Shown: in pieces, positions 7,882 through 17,888 of the stretch
How positions within the stretch are numbered: position 1 is the first letter of the stretch
How the letters are laid out: each line of letters begins with the position of its first letter
Source of the DNA: DAOUEX01 sp034430235
Lineage (GTDB): Bacteria > Chloroflexota > Anaerolineae > UBA2200
Direction of reading: 5' to 3'
NCBI GenBank assembly: GCA_964478075.1
Contig: CAYZGO010000014.1
Coordinates: forward strand, 21,314-85,313
DNA: 64,000 nucleotides
The notes under the pieces: generated by a model
Databases searched by the model: none
Seen by the model: only the letters and a program-made list of their open reading frames with translations
What the model was told of the DNA's origin: nothing
Made by a program: the position numbers and the translations under genes

Positions 7882-9240
7882 CTAACTTGGGCCACTCTGG
7901 GCAATGTCCCAAGGTGCACCTAGCCTTACGATGTCAGTGCTCGGGCTCTTTGTGCCCTGTGTGGCATTGACCGTGTCCACTAACAAAGAACAATGGCGTA
8001 CAATCCAGGTACAGTCATAGCAACTGTGACCAGCGACAATGACCACGCAATCACTCTCTCTCAGAACATCCTCGGTTAAAGGTTGCGAAGTGAGGTGTAG
8101 CTCCTTTTGACAGAACACGCTGCGGCCTATGTGGAAACGCGGCACGTAGGGGTCATTGTAGCTGACTACTGCCCCACGTTGCAGTAGTAACTCCATGATC
8201 CGCTCAGCCGGAGAGTTCCGAGCGTCGTCTATGTCCTTCTTGAACGCCACGCCCAAGATCAGGACTCTGGCGCCATGCAGGACTTGACTATGGCGATTGA
8301 GGCCAGCCATGATGAGTTCAACCACGTGATAGGGCATACTCTGGTTGACCTCAGCAGCCAGCTCGATGAACTTTGTGTAGAAATCGTACTCACGAGCTTT
8401 CCAAGAGAGATAATAGGGGTCCACAGGTATGCAGTGCCCACCGGTTCCGGGGCCGGGGTAAAAGGGCATGAAACCGAAGGGCTTGGTGGCGGCTGCCTTG
8501 ATGACCTCCCAGAAGTCAATGCCCATGCGTTCACACAGCAGCGCCAATTCGTTGACGAGGGCTATGTTCACGCTGCGGAAGATGTTTTCCAGGAGCTTGG
8601 ACATCTCCGCTGCACGTGGTGAGGACACGACGTAAACCTCTGGCGAGAGCTGCCCGAGCAGCCGCCGAGCCAGGTCGGCACATTTGGGCGTGAGGCCGCC
8701 GACTACCTTGGGCAGATTGCCCACGTGATACATCTTGTCGCCGGGATTGATGCGCTCGGGAGAGAACGCCAAGTGGAAATCGCGACCAGCCTGTAAGCCG
8801 CTCTGTTCCAGGATGGGGAGAACTTTTTCCTCGGTGGTGCCAGGGTAAGTCGTACTTTGCAGGATGATGAGTTGGCCAGGTTGCAACCGCTCGGCAATGC
8901 CTCTAGCTGCGGCCACGACAGCCGATAGATCCGGGGCTTTCATAGCATCGAATGGAGTAGGGACGCAGATGAACACGACGTCCATGTCTGCCAGGATATC
9001 GTAGTCAGTGGTGGCCGAGAATTGTTTCGCGGCCACCAATCTAGCGATGTCTTGGGCGGAGACATCCAGGATGTAGCTCTGTCCTTGTTCGATGGCCCTC
9101 ACTTTGGCCTCATCAGTATCCAGGCCGATGACTGTGTATCCCACGTCAGCCAGGGCCACAGCTAGCTGCAGTCCCACATAGCCCAGGCCAAGGACACAAA
9201 TACGAGCCGATTTCTCTTGGATGCTCTCTACAAGTGCCAA
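7882..9240 (-). CDS. Nucleotide-sugar dehydrogenase, UDP-GlcNAc 6-dehydrogenase (WbpA) type
   Basis: 452 residues. The N-terminal Rossmann motif GLGYVGLQLAVALADVGY binds NAD, and the active-site Cys lies in GPGTGGHCIPVDPYYLSW (about residue 269). The stretch LQSTTYPGTTEEKVLPIL is typical of the WbpA/WecC branch rather than of UDP-glucose dehydrogenases. It would oxidise the C6 of a UDP-HexNAc to an acid for surface polysaccharide. The start is a TTG at 9240 with a distant GGAG; I see no better start. It is the last gene of the polysaccharide locus. The hexapeptide N-acetyltransferase at 42.2 kb could act later in the same pathway. Confidence 0.88.
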   Translation of the reverse strand: MALVESIQEKSARICVLGLGYVGLQLAVALADVGYTVIGLDTDEAKVRAIEQGQSYILDVSAQDIARLVAAKQFSATTDYDILADMDVVFICVPTPFDAMKAPDLSAVVAAARGIAERLQPGQLIILQSTTYPGTTEEKVLPILEQSGLQAGRDFHLAFSPERINPGDKMYHVGNLPKVVGGLTPKCADLARRLLGQLSPEVYVVSSPRAAEMSKLLENIFRSVNIALVNELALLCERMGIDFWEVIKAAATKPFGFMPFYPGPGTGGHCIPVDPYYLSWKAREYDFYTKFIELAAEVNQSMPYHVVELIMAGLNRHSQVLHGARVLILGVAFKKDIDDARNSPAERIMELLLQRGAVVSYNDPYVPRFHIGRSVFCQKELHLTSQPLTEDVLRESDCVVIVAGHSCYDCTWIVRHCSLLVDTVNATQGTKSPSTDIVRLGAPWDIAQSGPS

Positions 9241-9259
9241 GGCTTCTTCACTCCTATGA

Positions 9260-10255
9260 TCAGACTTTCACCTGCTCCAGACGCCAGAGGGCATAGAGTG
9301 CGACGACTACCAGCAGCCCACCAGTGAAGTAGCCCTCAAGCATGCTGGCTTGTGTCAGGAACATGGCTACAACGCCCAGGGCACAACATACGAGATAGAG
9401 CATAAGCACGGCTTCACGCCGGGTGGCCCCCATTGTCACCAGACGGTGCGAAACGTGATCTTTCCCCGGCGAAGTTAAGGGGTTGAGGCCGCGGCGCAGG
9501 CGCGAAATCACCACGAGGGCAGTGTCAAGAATGGGCAGCCCCAACACAACAACCGGGATCATCCAGGTCACAAAGTCGACATTATCAGGGAAGCGCAGTT
9601 TGATGCCCAGGGCTGCCAGCACGAAACCGATGAAGAGACTGCCAGTATCGCCCATGAAGATGCTGGCAGGGTTAAGATTGTAGTATAGGAAGCCGATGCA
9701 GGCACCCAGGAGAGCTGCTGCCAGGGTGGCCACCAGGTATTGCCCGCTCATGGCGGCCAACAGGAAGAAGAAGATGCAGGCCACCGTGGCTACCCCCCCT
9801 GACAACCCGTCCATATTGTCGAGCAAGTTCAAAGCGTTGGTGACGCCTACCACCCACAGCAAGGTGGCTATCAGATTCAGCGCGGGATTGTGCAAGAAAC
9901 CAACCTGGATACCGGAGATCATCAGGATGCCAGTAGCCAGCACCTGTACTGCCAGCTTGAGCAACGGTCGCAGGCCACGGCGATCATCCCACACGCCCAA
10001 GAATGAGACGAGGGTCGCGCCCACCAGAATGCTAACGAGCTGTGATACATAGAAACGATCACCGAGGACAAGCAGGGCAGCAATGCACCCCACATAGATG
10101 GCAGCGCCACCCAGACGTGGAGTCGGGCGCGTATGTACTTTTCTCTCATTCGGCTGGTCAATAAAGCCCCAACGGACTGCAGCTTTCTTGACTAACGGCA
10201 TGCTTCCCACCACGATAAGCAATGCGCTGGCAAAGATCAACATGTACTGTGTCAT
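9260..10255 (-). CDS. Undecaprenyl-phosphate sugar-1-phosphate transferase (WecA/TagO/MraY family)
   Basis: 331 residues with about 10 membrane helices. The family motifs are present: DQPNERKVHTRPTPRLGG near the N-terminus, NLLDNMDGLSGG with the catalytic Asp residues, FMGDTGSLFIG, and a late HRL motif in GKDHVSHRLVTMG. It transfers a HexNAc-1-phosphate from UDP to undecaprenyl phosphate at the inner membrane and so starts a lipid-linked glycan. An AAGGGGA site precedes the ATG, and the O-antigen ligase gene ends 14 bases upstream. Confidence 0.9.
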   Translation of the reverse strand: MTQYMLIFASALLIVVGSMPLVKKAAVRWGFIDQPNERKVHTRPTPRLGGAAIYVGCIAALLVLGDRFYVSQLVSILVGATLVSFLGVWDDRRGLRPLLKLAVQVLATGILMISGIQVGFLHNPALNLIATLLWVVGVTNALNLLDNMDGLSGGVATVACIFFFLLAAMSGQYLVATLAAALLGACIGFLYYNLNPASIFMGDTGSLFIGFVLAALGIKLRFPDNVDFVTWMIPVVVLGLPILDTALVVISRLRRGLNPLTSPGKDHVSHRLVTMGATRREAVLMLYLVCCALGVVAMFLTQASMLEGYFTGGLLVVVALYALWRLEQVKV

Positions 10256-10269
10256 AATATCCCCTTCTG

Positions 10270-13200
10270 TTACTGTTGCGGCTGGGTCATCGCCTCTTTC
10301 TGTGCTTCTAGCTGGGCAACAAAGTCCTGGAGCGCCTGTCGCTCGTGCTCTGGGGACAGCTCCAACGCTCTCTGCGCGTGGGCGATGGCGTCATCTATCT
10401 GTCCCAGTTGGTGATAGAGCAAGGCCAAATTACGGTGGCTGATCGAATCGTCAGGAAGAACCTGCAGCACCTTGAGGTTCTCGTCTATAGCCTCCTGCAA
10501 TCGCCCTTGTTGAAAATAGATCAGCCCCAGGGTGCTGTGTGCCTTGGCGAGATATGGATCGATCCGCACAGCCTCGAGGTTTGAGGCCAGGGCATCCGTA
10601 ATATTGCCCCGGTGGTAATAGATATAGCCCAGTGTACTGAGAGCTTCAGCATTGTTAGGTTCGTAGATAAGCGCCTGCTGATAGGCATCCTCGGCTTCAT
10701 CGAGCTTGCCCTGTGCAGTGTAAAGGTTCCCAAGGATAATGTACGTGGAACCGAATTGTTGATCCAATGATAAGGAATACTCAAGTTTCTCCAGAGCACC
10801 ATCATAATCGCCCTTTATCGTATAGACCAGAGACCATTCGTTGAAGATCTGGGCATTATGTGGGCTGCATTGCGCTGCCTGCTCGTAGTAATAGTGAGCT
10901 AGATTTAGCTTTTCTGTGCGTTCCTCGGCACTGGTAACCCAGTCGGCCCAGTTGCGGTGTAGCCGCCCCAGGTTGGCATAGTGGTCCGTGTTCAAAGGGT
11001 TCAACTGCCGCGCATGATCCAGAGCTTTGAAACTCTCTTCAAACCAGCCGATTCTCTCTTGGGGTTCCGTGACGGAACTGGCCTTGCCCATCATCGCACG
11101 GCCAAGGAACAGGTAGTAGTAGTCCTGGTCTGGTGCCAGTGAAATGGCACGATTGTAGAACTCGATGCTGGTATCCCAGCGCCGTTCCCCCTCCAATTTC
11201 AAACCCTGCTTATAGTAGATGTCTGCTTTCACTATGCTGATGTTGGTAGCAAGAATCACCACGACGACGAGCACGATCAGGATGGGATAGGCCCACAGAT
11301 TCGCAGTCCGCCATAGTCGTTGCGGCAGCTGGGTATCCCACACGAGAGATAGCGCAATGAGCAGGCCGAGAACGAATATCGCACTGTAGTAAAAGGTGAT
11401 TGTGTTGGCAATATCCGTACCCGGTTTAATGAGAGAGGTGTACATTGCCATACCGAAAACAAAGACCGTAAGGGTCACTGCCGTGTATATGCCAAGGGCA
11501 GAAAGCCACCAGCCCGGTTTCTGGCGCGAAGGGGCGGTGCGCTCTGCCTCGGCCAGCGCCACAATCGCTCCCACGAGCCAGGTGAGGAAGAATATCCACA
11601 GCACACCGTATGAAGTTCTATAGTCCTGACGAGGAGCGAAGGTCGTCAGTGAGAGTTGGATGATGCGCAGTGAATCTATCTCCCCCATGGGATTGGCGAT
11701 GAAGTCAAACCCTAGGGTGAACAGCAGTAGTGCCACCACCAGCGAGCCTGTGAGCAACCTGGCCGTCAGCGAGGAACGTGACTGCCCTGCTTGCCTGACA
11801 GCAGCAACGGCTGCCTCGTGCGCCTGTTTTTTCGCACGACGGCGGGATCGTTTGCTGCGCCGCTTGCCTGGCAATGCTCTGGGCTCAGCAGGCGCGGCCT
11901 CAGCTACGGGCTCATCTCGTATCCAGTTCAAGCCAACCAAGATGAACGCAGCGGCATAGACCCAGAAGTGCACCCGCGTGGCGGCGATAGCAATGCCAAA
12001 GTGAATCTCGATAAAGTGTGCGACTATCGTCGAGAACAGGCCGATGAGCAGCAATTGTCTCTTCATCTCAATAGCGGGCTGCTCTCTGGTGTAGGAGAAC
12101 ATTGCAGAAAGCATGAGGTAGAGCGACATACCCGCAATGAAGCCCACTGGCAAGCCCACGCCTGACAGCTTGTAGGTGCCCTCCATCACTTTCGGCAGGA
12201 ACACACCAATGACAGCTCCCGCAATGCTTAGAAGCAGGAAGAGATTTCGCTGCCGTGTCGTCTCCATGAACCGCAGCCACTTCAGGCCGTAATAGAATAT
12301 GCTGCCAAACAGGAACATGTAGATCACAAAGCCAATCACGCCAGTAATGACCAGGGCATCGAATGTCTCGTTGTGCGCCCGATCGGGTGAGGCATTCCGG
12401 GCTTCATAGTGCGCCAGGTCGGGCGGATAGTGAGGGTTATAGGCTACGTGCATCGTCTCCGGGCCGTAGCCGACTATCGTTCGCAGAGGATCAGCTTTGA
12501 TAAGCTCGAGTGTTCCCTCCCAGATTAGCACACGCACCTTGCCGGTACCAGCCTCAGTCTGAAAGATCTGCCCCAGGCGGCCAATATATGGTAATTCACG
12601 GAACTGCGATAGCGGAGTGTTTGGCAGGTTGAAGAGGAACAAGAACGTTGCGGCAAGCAAGGTATGGAACACCCAGCCAAGCCAGAGCCAACGCCAGCCG
12701 CGCTTGAGTGCGACCAGCAACACGTAGGCTGGTACTACTCCCACAGGAATGCTCAGCACAGCAAAAGCCAGTGCCCTCAGCGCATCCCTGGTATTCAGGC
12801 GGCTCTGGTCGCTGATGCTGCGCCGTAGAGAGATGAGCGCTACAAGCACAAAGACGTAGAGCCCGCCCAGCAGTCCTAGCCAGGGACCACGGCTCTGCGT
12901 GAAGAAGGTGCAGGTCAATTGTACGCTCATTACGAACGTATAACATCCGGCCAGCAGGGCATGCGAAATCGTTCCTTCTTGCTCTTTCAGAAGAGTTGAG
13001 AATGACTCAACTAGTCTGGCCAGGGTGATCGGTGTGGCCATGATCAAATAGGCAGCCACAAAGATGGCATTGCCCATGTTCCCAGCCACGCGCAGTACGA
13101 CATCTCCACTCCAGGGCAGTGAATCCAGGTGATAATGCTGTAAGATGCCATAGAGAGAGATGGGCAGGCTGGTGAGAATGATGGTGCTGCATAAACGATC

Positions 13201-13656
13201 CACTTGCTCGCGGCGACGCATAGTGCCTAACATCAAGAAAAAGATGACGATGTAAGAGAACGTGGTGTATGTACCCTGCAAACGCATGTAAGAGCCCCAT
13301 AGGCTTATGCGCGGCGCTATAGACACAATAGTGCTAAGCACGTATGCGCCAACGAGCAGGATGGTAGGCAAGACCAAGGGTGTGCCAGAGAGACGCTGCC
13401 ACAGGCCTGTTTCCTGCGTCTCCTTGTTCGCTTCTGTCCTTCGTACATCAGGTGCATGCCCCCAAGTACTGCAGTCAATGACTTTGATGATCCATGCCAC
13501 GATCATGACCAGAGCAATGGAGCGCAATATGGATAGCTTGTCTGGCTCAAATACACGGCTGGAGTAGACGTTGAAGAACAGGGGCACGATGATGAGTGCG
13601 AGTAACCAGCCCGCCTCGAGTACCTTGTCACAGAACACGCTCAGCTTGGTGCGCAT
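10270..13656 (-). CDS. O-antigen ligase (Wzy_C) with C-terminal TPR domain
   Basis: About 1,128 residues. The N-terminal two thirds have many membrane helices and the Wzy_C signature region (SRGPWLGLLGGLYVF and the large loop around GYGPETMHVAYNPHYPP). A Lys/Arg-rich cytoplasmic stretch follows, KRRSKRSRRRAKK, then more helices. From about residue 810 to the end there are some seven TPR units (YIILGNLYTAQGKLDEAEDAY, LGYIYYHRGNITDALASN and so on). It would join or polymerise lipid-linked glycans on the outer face; the TPRs may bind partners. ATG at 13656 (AAGGA site) is preferred over ATG at 13707, whose site is too close. Confidence 0.87.
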   Translation of the reverse strand: MRTKLSVFCDKVLEAGWLLALIIVPLFFNVYSSRVFEPDKLSILRSIALVMIVAWIIKVIDCSTWGHAPDVRRTEANKETQETGLWQRLSGTPLVLPTILLVGAYVLSTIVSIAPRISLWGSYMRLQGTYTTFSYIVIFFLMLGTMRRREQVDRLCSTIILTSLPISLYGILQHYHLDSLPWSGDVVLRVAGNMGNAIFVAAYLIMATPITLARLVESFSTLLKEQEGTISHALLAGCYTFVMSVQLTCTFFTQSRGPWLGLLGGLYVFVLVALISLRRSISDQSRLNTRDALRALAFAVLSIPVGVVPAYVLLVALKRGWRWLWLGWVFHTLLAATFLFLFNLPNTPLSQFRELPYIGRLGQIFQTEAGTGKVRVLIWEGTLELIKADPLRTIVGYGPETMHVAYNPHYPPDLAHYEARNASPDRAHNETFDALVITGVIGFVIYMFLFGSIFYYGLKWLRFMETTRQRNLFLLLSIAGAVIGVFLPKVMEGTYKLSGVGLPVGFIAGMSLYLMLSAMFSYTREQPAIEMKRQLLLIGLFSTIVAHFIEIHFGIAIAATRVHFWVYAAAFILVGLNWIRDEPVAEAAPAEPRALPGKRRSKRSRRRAKKQAHEAAVAAVRQAGQSRSSLTARLLTGSLVVALLLFTLGFDFIANPMGEIDSLRIIQLSLTTFAPRQDYRTSYGVLWIFFLTWLVGAIVALAEAERTAPSRQKPGWWLSALGIYTAVTLTVFVFGMAMYTSLIKPGTDIANTITFYYSAIFVLGLLIALSLVWDTQLPQRLWRTANLWAYPILIVLVVVVILATNISIVKADIYYKQGLKLEGERRWDTSIEFYNRAISLAPDQDYYYLFLGRAMMGKASSVTEPQERIGWFEESFKALDHARQLNPLNTDHYANLGRLHRNWADWVTSAEERTEKLNLAHYYYEQAAQCSPHNAQIFNEWSLVYTIKGDYDGALEKLEYSLSLDQQFGSTYIILGNLYTAQGKLDEAEDAYQQALIYEPNNAEALSTLGYIYYHRGNITDALASNLEAVRIDPYLAKAHSTLGLIYFQQGRLQEAIDENLKVLQVLPDDSISHRNLALLYHQLGQIDDAIAHAQRALELSPEHERQALQDFVAQLEAQKEAMTQPQQ

Positions 13657-13769
13657 CAATCCGTTCCTTCGTTGTAACTGTGGTATGCTTGGCAGCAGTT
13701 CTGTCATCCTCGTTTACCCCGTCTCCGGCGTCAAAGACCTGGAGGTACGCCTCGCTGGCTTGGAGGCAA

Positions 13770-13791
13770 GGCGTAGAGACTAGAGGTGACG
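13770..13791. repeat. Dispersed intergenic repeat, copy 1
   Basis: GGCGTAGAGACTAGAGGTGACG matches the 46582-46603 copy at 19 of 22 positions and is flanked in both places by GACGCC/GGCGTC-like inverted words. It lies in the gap between the O-antigen ligase and the epimerase genes. Confidence 0.4.
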
Positions 13792-13802
13792 CACCTCTTC
13801 TG

Positions 13803-14801
13803 TCACGCCGCAAGAGGCGTGGAAGACACAGGTGGGACAGGGCGATTCCGGAACCAGGCAATGGTCTCTTGCAGCCCTTCTTCCAGAGGCACCTCTGCAC
13901 GAAAGCCTAATAGTCGCTCGGCCTTGCTCACATTCGGAACTCGCCGTAGCGTGTCTTCAAAGCCCAGTCCGTAGGCTTCGTGGTAGGGCACAAAGGCTAA
14001 TTCGGCATCCGATTCTGTCAGGCGCAGAATGAGCGCAGCTAGTTCAAGGATGGTAGTTTCCACGTCGCCGCCAACGTTGAATGCCTGGCCCAGAGCCTCC
14101 GACTTTGTGGCCGCCAGCATGCTGCCGCGCACTGTATCATCAATATGAGTAAAACAGCGGGTTTGCTGGCCATCGTGGTGCACAGTCAGCGGTTTGTTGG
14201 CCATAGCCTGAGTGATAAAGGTAGCGACTACACTACCATAGCCTTTGGGATCCAGCCGTGGGCCGTAGGAATTGAAATAGCGCACAATGGATAGCGGTAG
14301 CCCTTGCGCGTGATAGGCAAAGCATAGATGCTCATCCAGAGCCTTTGCTGTGGAGTAGGACCAGCGTGCAATCCCAGTGGAGCCAAGCACGCGGTCGTCA
14401 TCCTCCGCGAACGGCAGCTTGAGACTCTTGCCGTAGATTTCAGACGTTGAAGCGAACAGGACGCGGCGACTGTACTTGTGAGCCAAAGCGAGAACCACCT
14501 CGGTTCCACCTACGTTCTGGAGGATGGCGTGCAATGGATCGGCCAGTACGTGCCTGACGCCCACGACTGCGGCCAGGTGACACACCAGGTCGTGTCCCTG
14601 GACCAATCTCTCCATCAGACGCCTGTCCAGAACGTCTCCCTCCACGAAGTGGAAACCGGCAGACCCAAGGTTGTGCTGAATGTTGCGTCGTTGCCCGACG
14701 GATAGATTGTCAATCGCAGTGACTGCGGCACCTTCCGACAGGAAGCGATCCACCAAATGTGAACCTATGTAGCCGGCGCCCCCTGTTATCAGGACTCTCA
14801 T
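13803..14801 (-). CDS. NAD-dependent epimerase/dehydratase, UDP-glucose 4-epimerase-like
   Basis: An extended short-chain dehydrogenase of 332 residues. It has the NAD-binding motif GGAGYIGSHLVD, the catalytic triad Ser/Thr in FASTSEIYGK and YxxxK in YSTAKALDEH, and the later signature FNVGGDVE. It probably interconverts or dehydrates an NDP-sugar for the polysaccharide. The frame opens at a TTG at 14837 that overlaps the upstream stop, but ATG at 14801 puts the start at the usual family position. Substrate not readable from sequence. Confidence 0.85.
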   Translation of the reverse strand: MRVLITGGAGYIGSHLVDRFLSEGAAVTAIDNLSVGQRRNIQHNLGSAGFHFVEGDVLDRRLMERLVQGHDLVCHLAAVVGVRHVLADPLHAILQNVGGTEVVLALAHKYSRRVLFASTSEIYGKSLKLPFAEDDDRVLGSTGIARWSYSTAKALDEHLCFAYHAQGLPLSIVRYFNSYGPRLDPKGYGSVVATFITQAMANKPLTVHHDGQQTRCFTHIDDTVRGSMLAATKSEALGQAFNVGGDVETTILELAALILRLTESDAELAFVPYHEAYGLGFEDTLRRVPNVSKAERLLGFRAEVPLEEGLQETIAWFRNRPVPPVSSTPLAA

Positions 14802-14833
14802 TGAATCAATCTTACTGTACCTGGTCTGAAAAA

Positions 14834-15946
14834 TCAAGTAGCCAGGACTTTGTCATACAGACTTGATACCCTATCTACCATTGTTTGCAAACAAAACTCT
14901 CTCAAAGCACGCTGCCGGCCGCGCTGTCCCATCTCCTGGCGGCGGTGCTCGTCCCGCAGCAGCAACAGTATGGCTGCACCGAGAGCTGCTGCATCTCTGG
15001 CTGGCACGACCAGCCCCGTTTGGCCGTGCACATTGACAAAGGACGTGCCCGTTCCTAGTTCAGTGCACACCACGGGTAAGGCACTGGCCATAGCCTCGAC
15101 CTGCACAGTGCCAAAGGCTTCACTGCGTTCGCTAGCTGGGAGGACAAAGACGTCGCACGCATGATAGTATGCAGGCAGATCCTCATCGCTAATTTTCCCG
15201 AGGAAAAAGACCTTTTCCGACAATCCCAGCAACGCTGCAAGCTGACGCCACTCGGTCTCCATTGGTCCGCTGCCAATAACGAGCAGCTTACATGGGATTT
15301 CGGGCATCGCCGCGAGCAGGTATTGGAGGCCCTTGTAGTATCGCAGCCGCCCCACGAAGAGCAGCAGCGGCGAACCGTAGGTGTCCTTGACTTGCTGCAC
15401 CTGTGCTGGCTGAGCATGCAGGAAGCGCTCGAGTTCAATGCCTAAGGGAATGACGGTACACTTGTGCCGAAGCTGGCTCAGGTAGGGAGACGACTCGATG
15501 TAATTGGCACTGGTGGCGATGATGCGGTCTGCCCTGTGCAGCACTTTCCACAGTAGAGGACGATAGAGCCGCAGCAGGCCCTTCTGGCGCACCACATCGC
15601 TGTGGTAGGTTATTACCACGTGAGAGGCGTGTCCGCACAAGAGTTGCGACAATTCCCCAATGGGATACGGGAAGTGCAGATGTGCGATATCAGGACGTTG
15701 ACGCCGTAGGAGGAGAGGCAAGGAGATGCTTAGCGGCGCAGATGCGAGAGTCGCCAGTCGCCCTGCTTTGATGACGTGGACGCCATTGATCTCTTCGATG
15801 TGCGTCCTGGCGGTGGGATGCGTGACCAGAACGGTGACTTTGTATCCCCGCTGCACGAGGGCTTCGGCCAGCATCTTGATGTGGTTCTCCATGCCGCCCA
15901 GCACAGGGTAGTAGTCTTTGTAGATGTGCAGAATCTTCACGCCCAT
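14834..15946 (-). CDS. Glycosyltransferase family 4
   Basis: 370 residues, GT-B fold. The N-terminal loop GGMENHIKMLAEALVQRGY binds the acceptor side, and the nucleotide-sugar site EX7E lies in ASERSEAFGTVQVEAMASALP. It adds one sugar to the growing lipid-linked glycan in the cytoplasm. ATG at 15946 (MGVKILHIY) is chosen as the normal GT4 start; the frame runs on to an ATG at 16024 inside the preceding gene. Sugar specificity unknown. Confidence 0.88.
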   Translation of the reverse strand: MGVKILHIYKDYYPVLGGMENHIKMLAEALVQRGYKVTVLVTHPTARTHIEEINGVHVIKAGRLATLASAPLSISLPLLLRRQRPDIAHLHFPYPIGELSQLLCGHASHVVITYHSDVVRQKGLLRLYRPLLWKVLHRADRIIATSANYIESSPYLSQLRHKCTVIPLGIELERFLHAQPAQVQQVKDTYGSPLLLFVGRLRYYKGLQYLLAAMPEIPCKLLVIGSGPMETEWRQLAALLGLSEKVFFLGKISDEDLPAYYHACDVFVLPASERSEAFGTVQVEAMASALPVVCTELGTGTSFVNVHGQTGLVVPARDAAALGAAILLLLRDEHRRQEMGQRGRQRALREFCLQTMVDRVSSLYDKVLAT

Positions 15947-16004
15947 TTGTGACCACCGTTTTCGACGGTTGATACCAGCAGCCGTTCTAGCTGGCGAGAA
16001 ACTG

Positions 16005-17135
16005 TCAGGGCAATAACTGCTCATATAGTGCGGCAGTCTCGCGCGCCATGCGCTGTAGAGTGAACAACTCCGTCACCCGGGCCAATCCGCGTTGCCCCAT
16101 TTCCCGAGCAAGAGCAGGATCGTTGGCCAAGGCCTGCACGTGCTGCGCGAGAGCAGCAGCATCGCCTGGGAGAAACAAGTAGCCAGTCTGCAGGTCAGCA
16201 ATGGCTTCTCGCGTGCCACCAACATCGCTGGCCACTACCGGCAGAGACGAGGCCATGGCCTCAAGCACCGTAAGCGGCAATCCTTCCCATCCTTTAGACG
16301 ACAGAACGAACACATCTGTTGCGCGCAGAATCTGTGGTACGTCACGCCGCATGCCAAGCAGGCGAACGTGGCTGCCCAGTGCCAGCGATGCGACCAGTTG
16401 CCCAATCTGGGCACGTAAGGGGCCGTCCCCCACGATGAGCAGGTGTGCGTGCGGCAGCGCATCTTGTACGCACCGAAACGCATGGAGCAGTGTTCCAAAG
16501 TCACGTGGGCGGTGCAAACGGCAGACCGTTGTGACCAGAAAGGCATCTGCCGGCACGGTGACCGCCATCCGTACTTCTTGGCGCTGCTCGGTTACGCCAG
16601 CGAATCGCTCCAGGTCAATGCCATTGCGGATGACGTGGACACGCTTTGTATCTGTCACGCCAGCAGCTAGCAAAGTACCCCTCTCGGCGTTGGAGATGCA
16701 TATCCAGGCATCAGTGACTCCAGCCAAGCACCGCTCCAGCGAGAGCAAGGCCTGGCGCCTGGGTGGGGGATAGTGTGTTGCAGCGAAGCCGTGAATGGTG
16801 AAAACCAACCGAGGGCGTTTGCGCAACGTCAATGCCACCAATCGCCCATACATGGCTGCTCTCATACCGTGGCAGTGCACAATGGCGTAGGGGCTTTGCA
16901 TCAAATGGCGTAGGCTGAGAAAAGCTGATGGAGAAAAGCCTTGAGCAAGTGCAAGAGGCACGAACTGGGTTCCCATAGCCTCAAAGTCGGCAGCGCCGAC
17001 ATGACCACCGTCTTCAGGCATCGCCACCGTGAATCCGTAACGCTGGCGGTTCATGCCCTTAACCAGGCAACGCACGTGTTCGGCTCCACCGCCTCGGGAA
17101 GACGCAACTAGGTGCAGAATTCGAATCTTATCCAT
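16005..17135 (-). CDS. Glycosyltransferase family 4
   Basis: 376 residues. It has SSRGGGAEHVRCLVKGMN at the N-terminus, VGDGPLRAQIGQLV in the second domain, and the donor-binding motif SKGWEGLPLTVLEAMASS. It is a retaining transferase of the polysaccharide pathway with unknown sugar. ATG at 17135 is preferred on length; a GTG at 17153 sits two bases after the previous stop and is possible. Confidence 0.88.
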   Translation of the reverse strand: MDKIRILHLVASSRGGGAEHVRCLVKGMNRQRYGFTVAMPEDGGHVGAADFEAMGTQFVPLALAQGFSPSAFLSLRHLMQSPYAIVHCHGMRAAMYGRLVALTLRKRPRLVFTIHGFAATHYPPPRRQALLSLERCLAGVTDAWICISNAERGTLLAAGVTDTKRVHVIRNGIDLERFAGVTEQRQEVRMAVTVPADAFLVTTVCRLHRPRDFGTLLHAFRCVQDALPHAHLLIVGDGPLRAQIGQLVASLALGSHVRLLGMRRDVPQILRATDVFVLSSKGWEGLPLTVLEAMASSLPVVASDVGGTREAIADLQTGYLFLPGDAAALAQHVQALANDPALAREMGQRGLARVTELFTLQRMARETAALYEQLLP

Positions 17136-17155
17136 GTAACCCGTGGGCGACACGT

Positions 17156-17869
17156 CTAGCCCGGTTTCTGAAAGTAGTGACCTGTGTAATCAACCTGGAT
17201 TAATGCTACGTCAAGTCTGCGCTGCGCGACAAATTCATCCACTGCGGCTCGGCAACCGGGCCAGTGCCCGTAATCGTCCAATACAACAAAGCCACTTGGC
17301 TCGACGAAATCATAGAACCATTGAAGGCATAGACGCACCGATTCATACCAGTCAGCATCAATGTGCAGCAGCGCAATGCGTTCGATTTGTATCGTGGGAA
17401 AAGTGTCCTGGAACCAACCCTTTATGATGTGCAGTCTGGCCTGAGCGATTCCCAGAGTGTGCATCAGTTGCCGTACCTTGTGTGGATCACCCGCGCAAGT
17501 GCCACGGCGATCTCGTGCTCTTACACCATCCATCGCCGAAGCTTCTGGTAAGCCCTCGAATGAATCGAAGAGCCAAAGGTCGCGCGGGGGTTGTGAATGC
17601 CGGGACGCAAAGGCCAGCATTCCTGCGCTACCTCCGTTGTAGACACCACATTCCACGATGTCTCCAGAGATCGGGATCCGATCGATCTCCCTTGCCAAGT
17701 GATAGAGGGTTCGTAGGCGCGGCCGTTGCACCATGGTATACTTTCGTACCTTCCACAATAACCATTGCAGTTGGAGCGAGTCAAAGAGCGCAGAGGGTGA
17801 TGACACATCGAGTTGCTTTGCCTCATTCCAAAGGGCCTGTATGCTATGCCAAGAGCCGGTCCTAGCCAT
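17156..17869 (-). CDS. TylF/MycF-family O-methyltransferase
   Basis: 237 residues. The motifs GDIVECGVYNGGSAG (SAM binding), DSFEGLPEAS, LLHIDADWYESVRLCL and VLDDYGHWPGCRAAVDEF are those of the metal-dependent TylF/macrocin O-methyltransferase family. The Asp residues of HIDADWY and VLDDYG bind the metal. In a polysaccharide locus it most likely methylates a sugar hydroxyl. The stop lies close to the start of the next GT4 gene. Confidence 0.85.
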   Translation of the reverse strand: MARTGSWHSIQALWNEAKQLDVSSPSALFDSLQLQWLLWKVRKYTMVQRPRLRTLYHLAREIDRIPISGDIVECGVYNGGSAGMLAFASRHSQPPRDLWLFDSFEGLPEASAMDGVRARDRRGTCAGDPHKVRQLMHTLGIAQARLHIIKGWFQDTFPTIQIERIALLHIDADWYESVRLCLQWFYDFVEPSGFVVLDDYGHWPGCRAAVDEFVAQRRLDVALIQVDYTGHYFQKPG

Positions 17870-17888
17870 CAGCTATTCTGCTCCACCA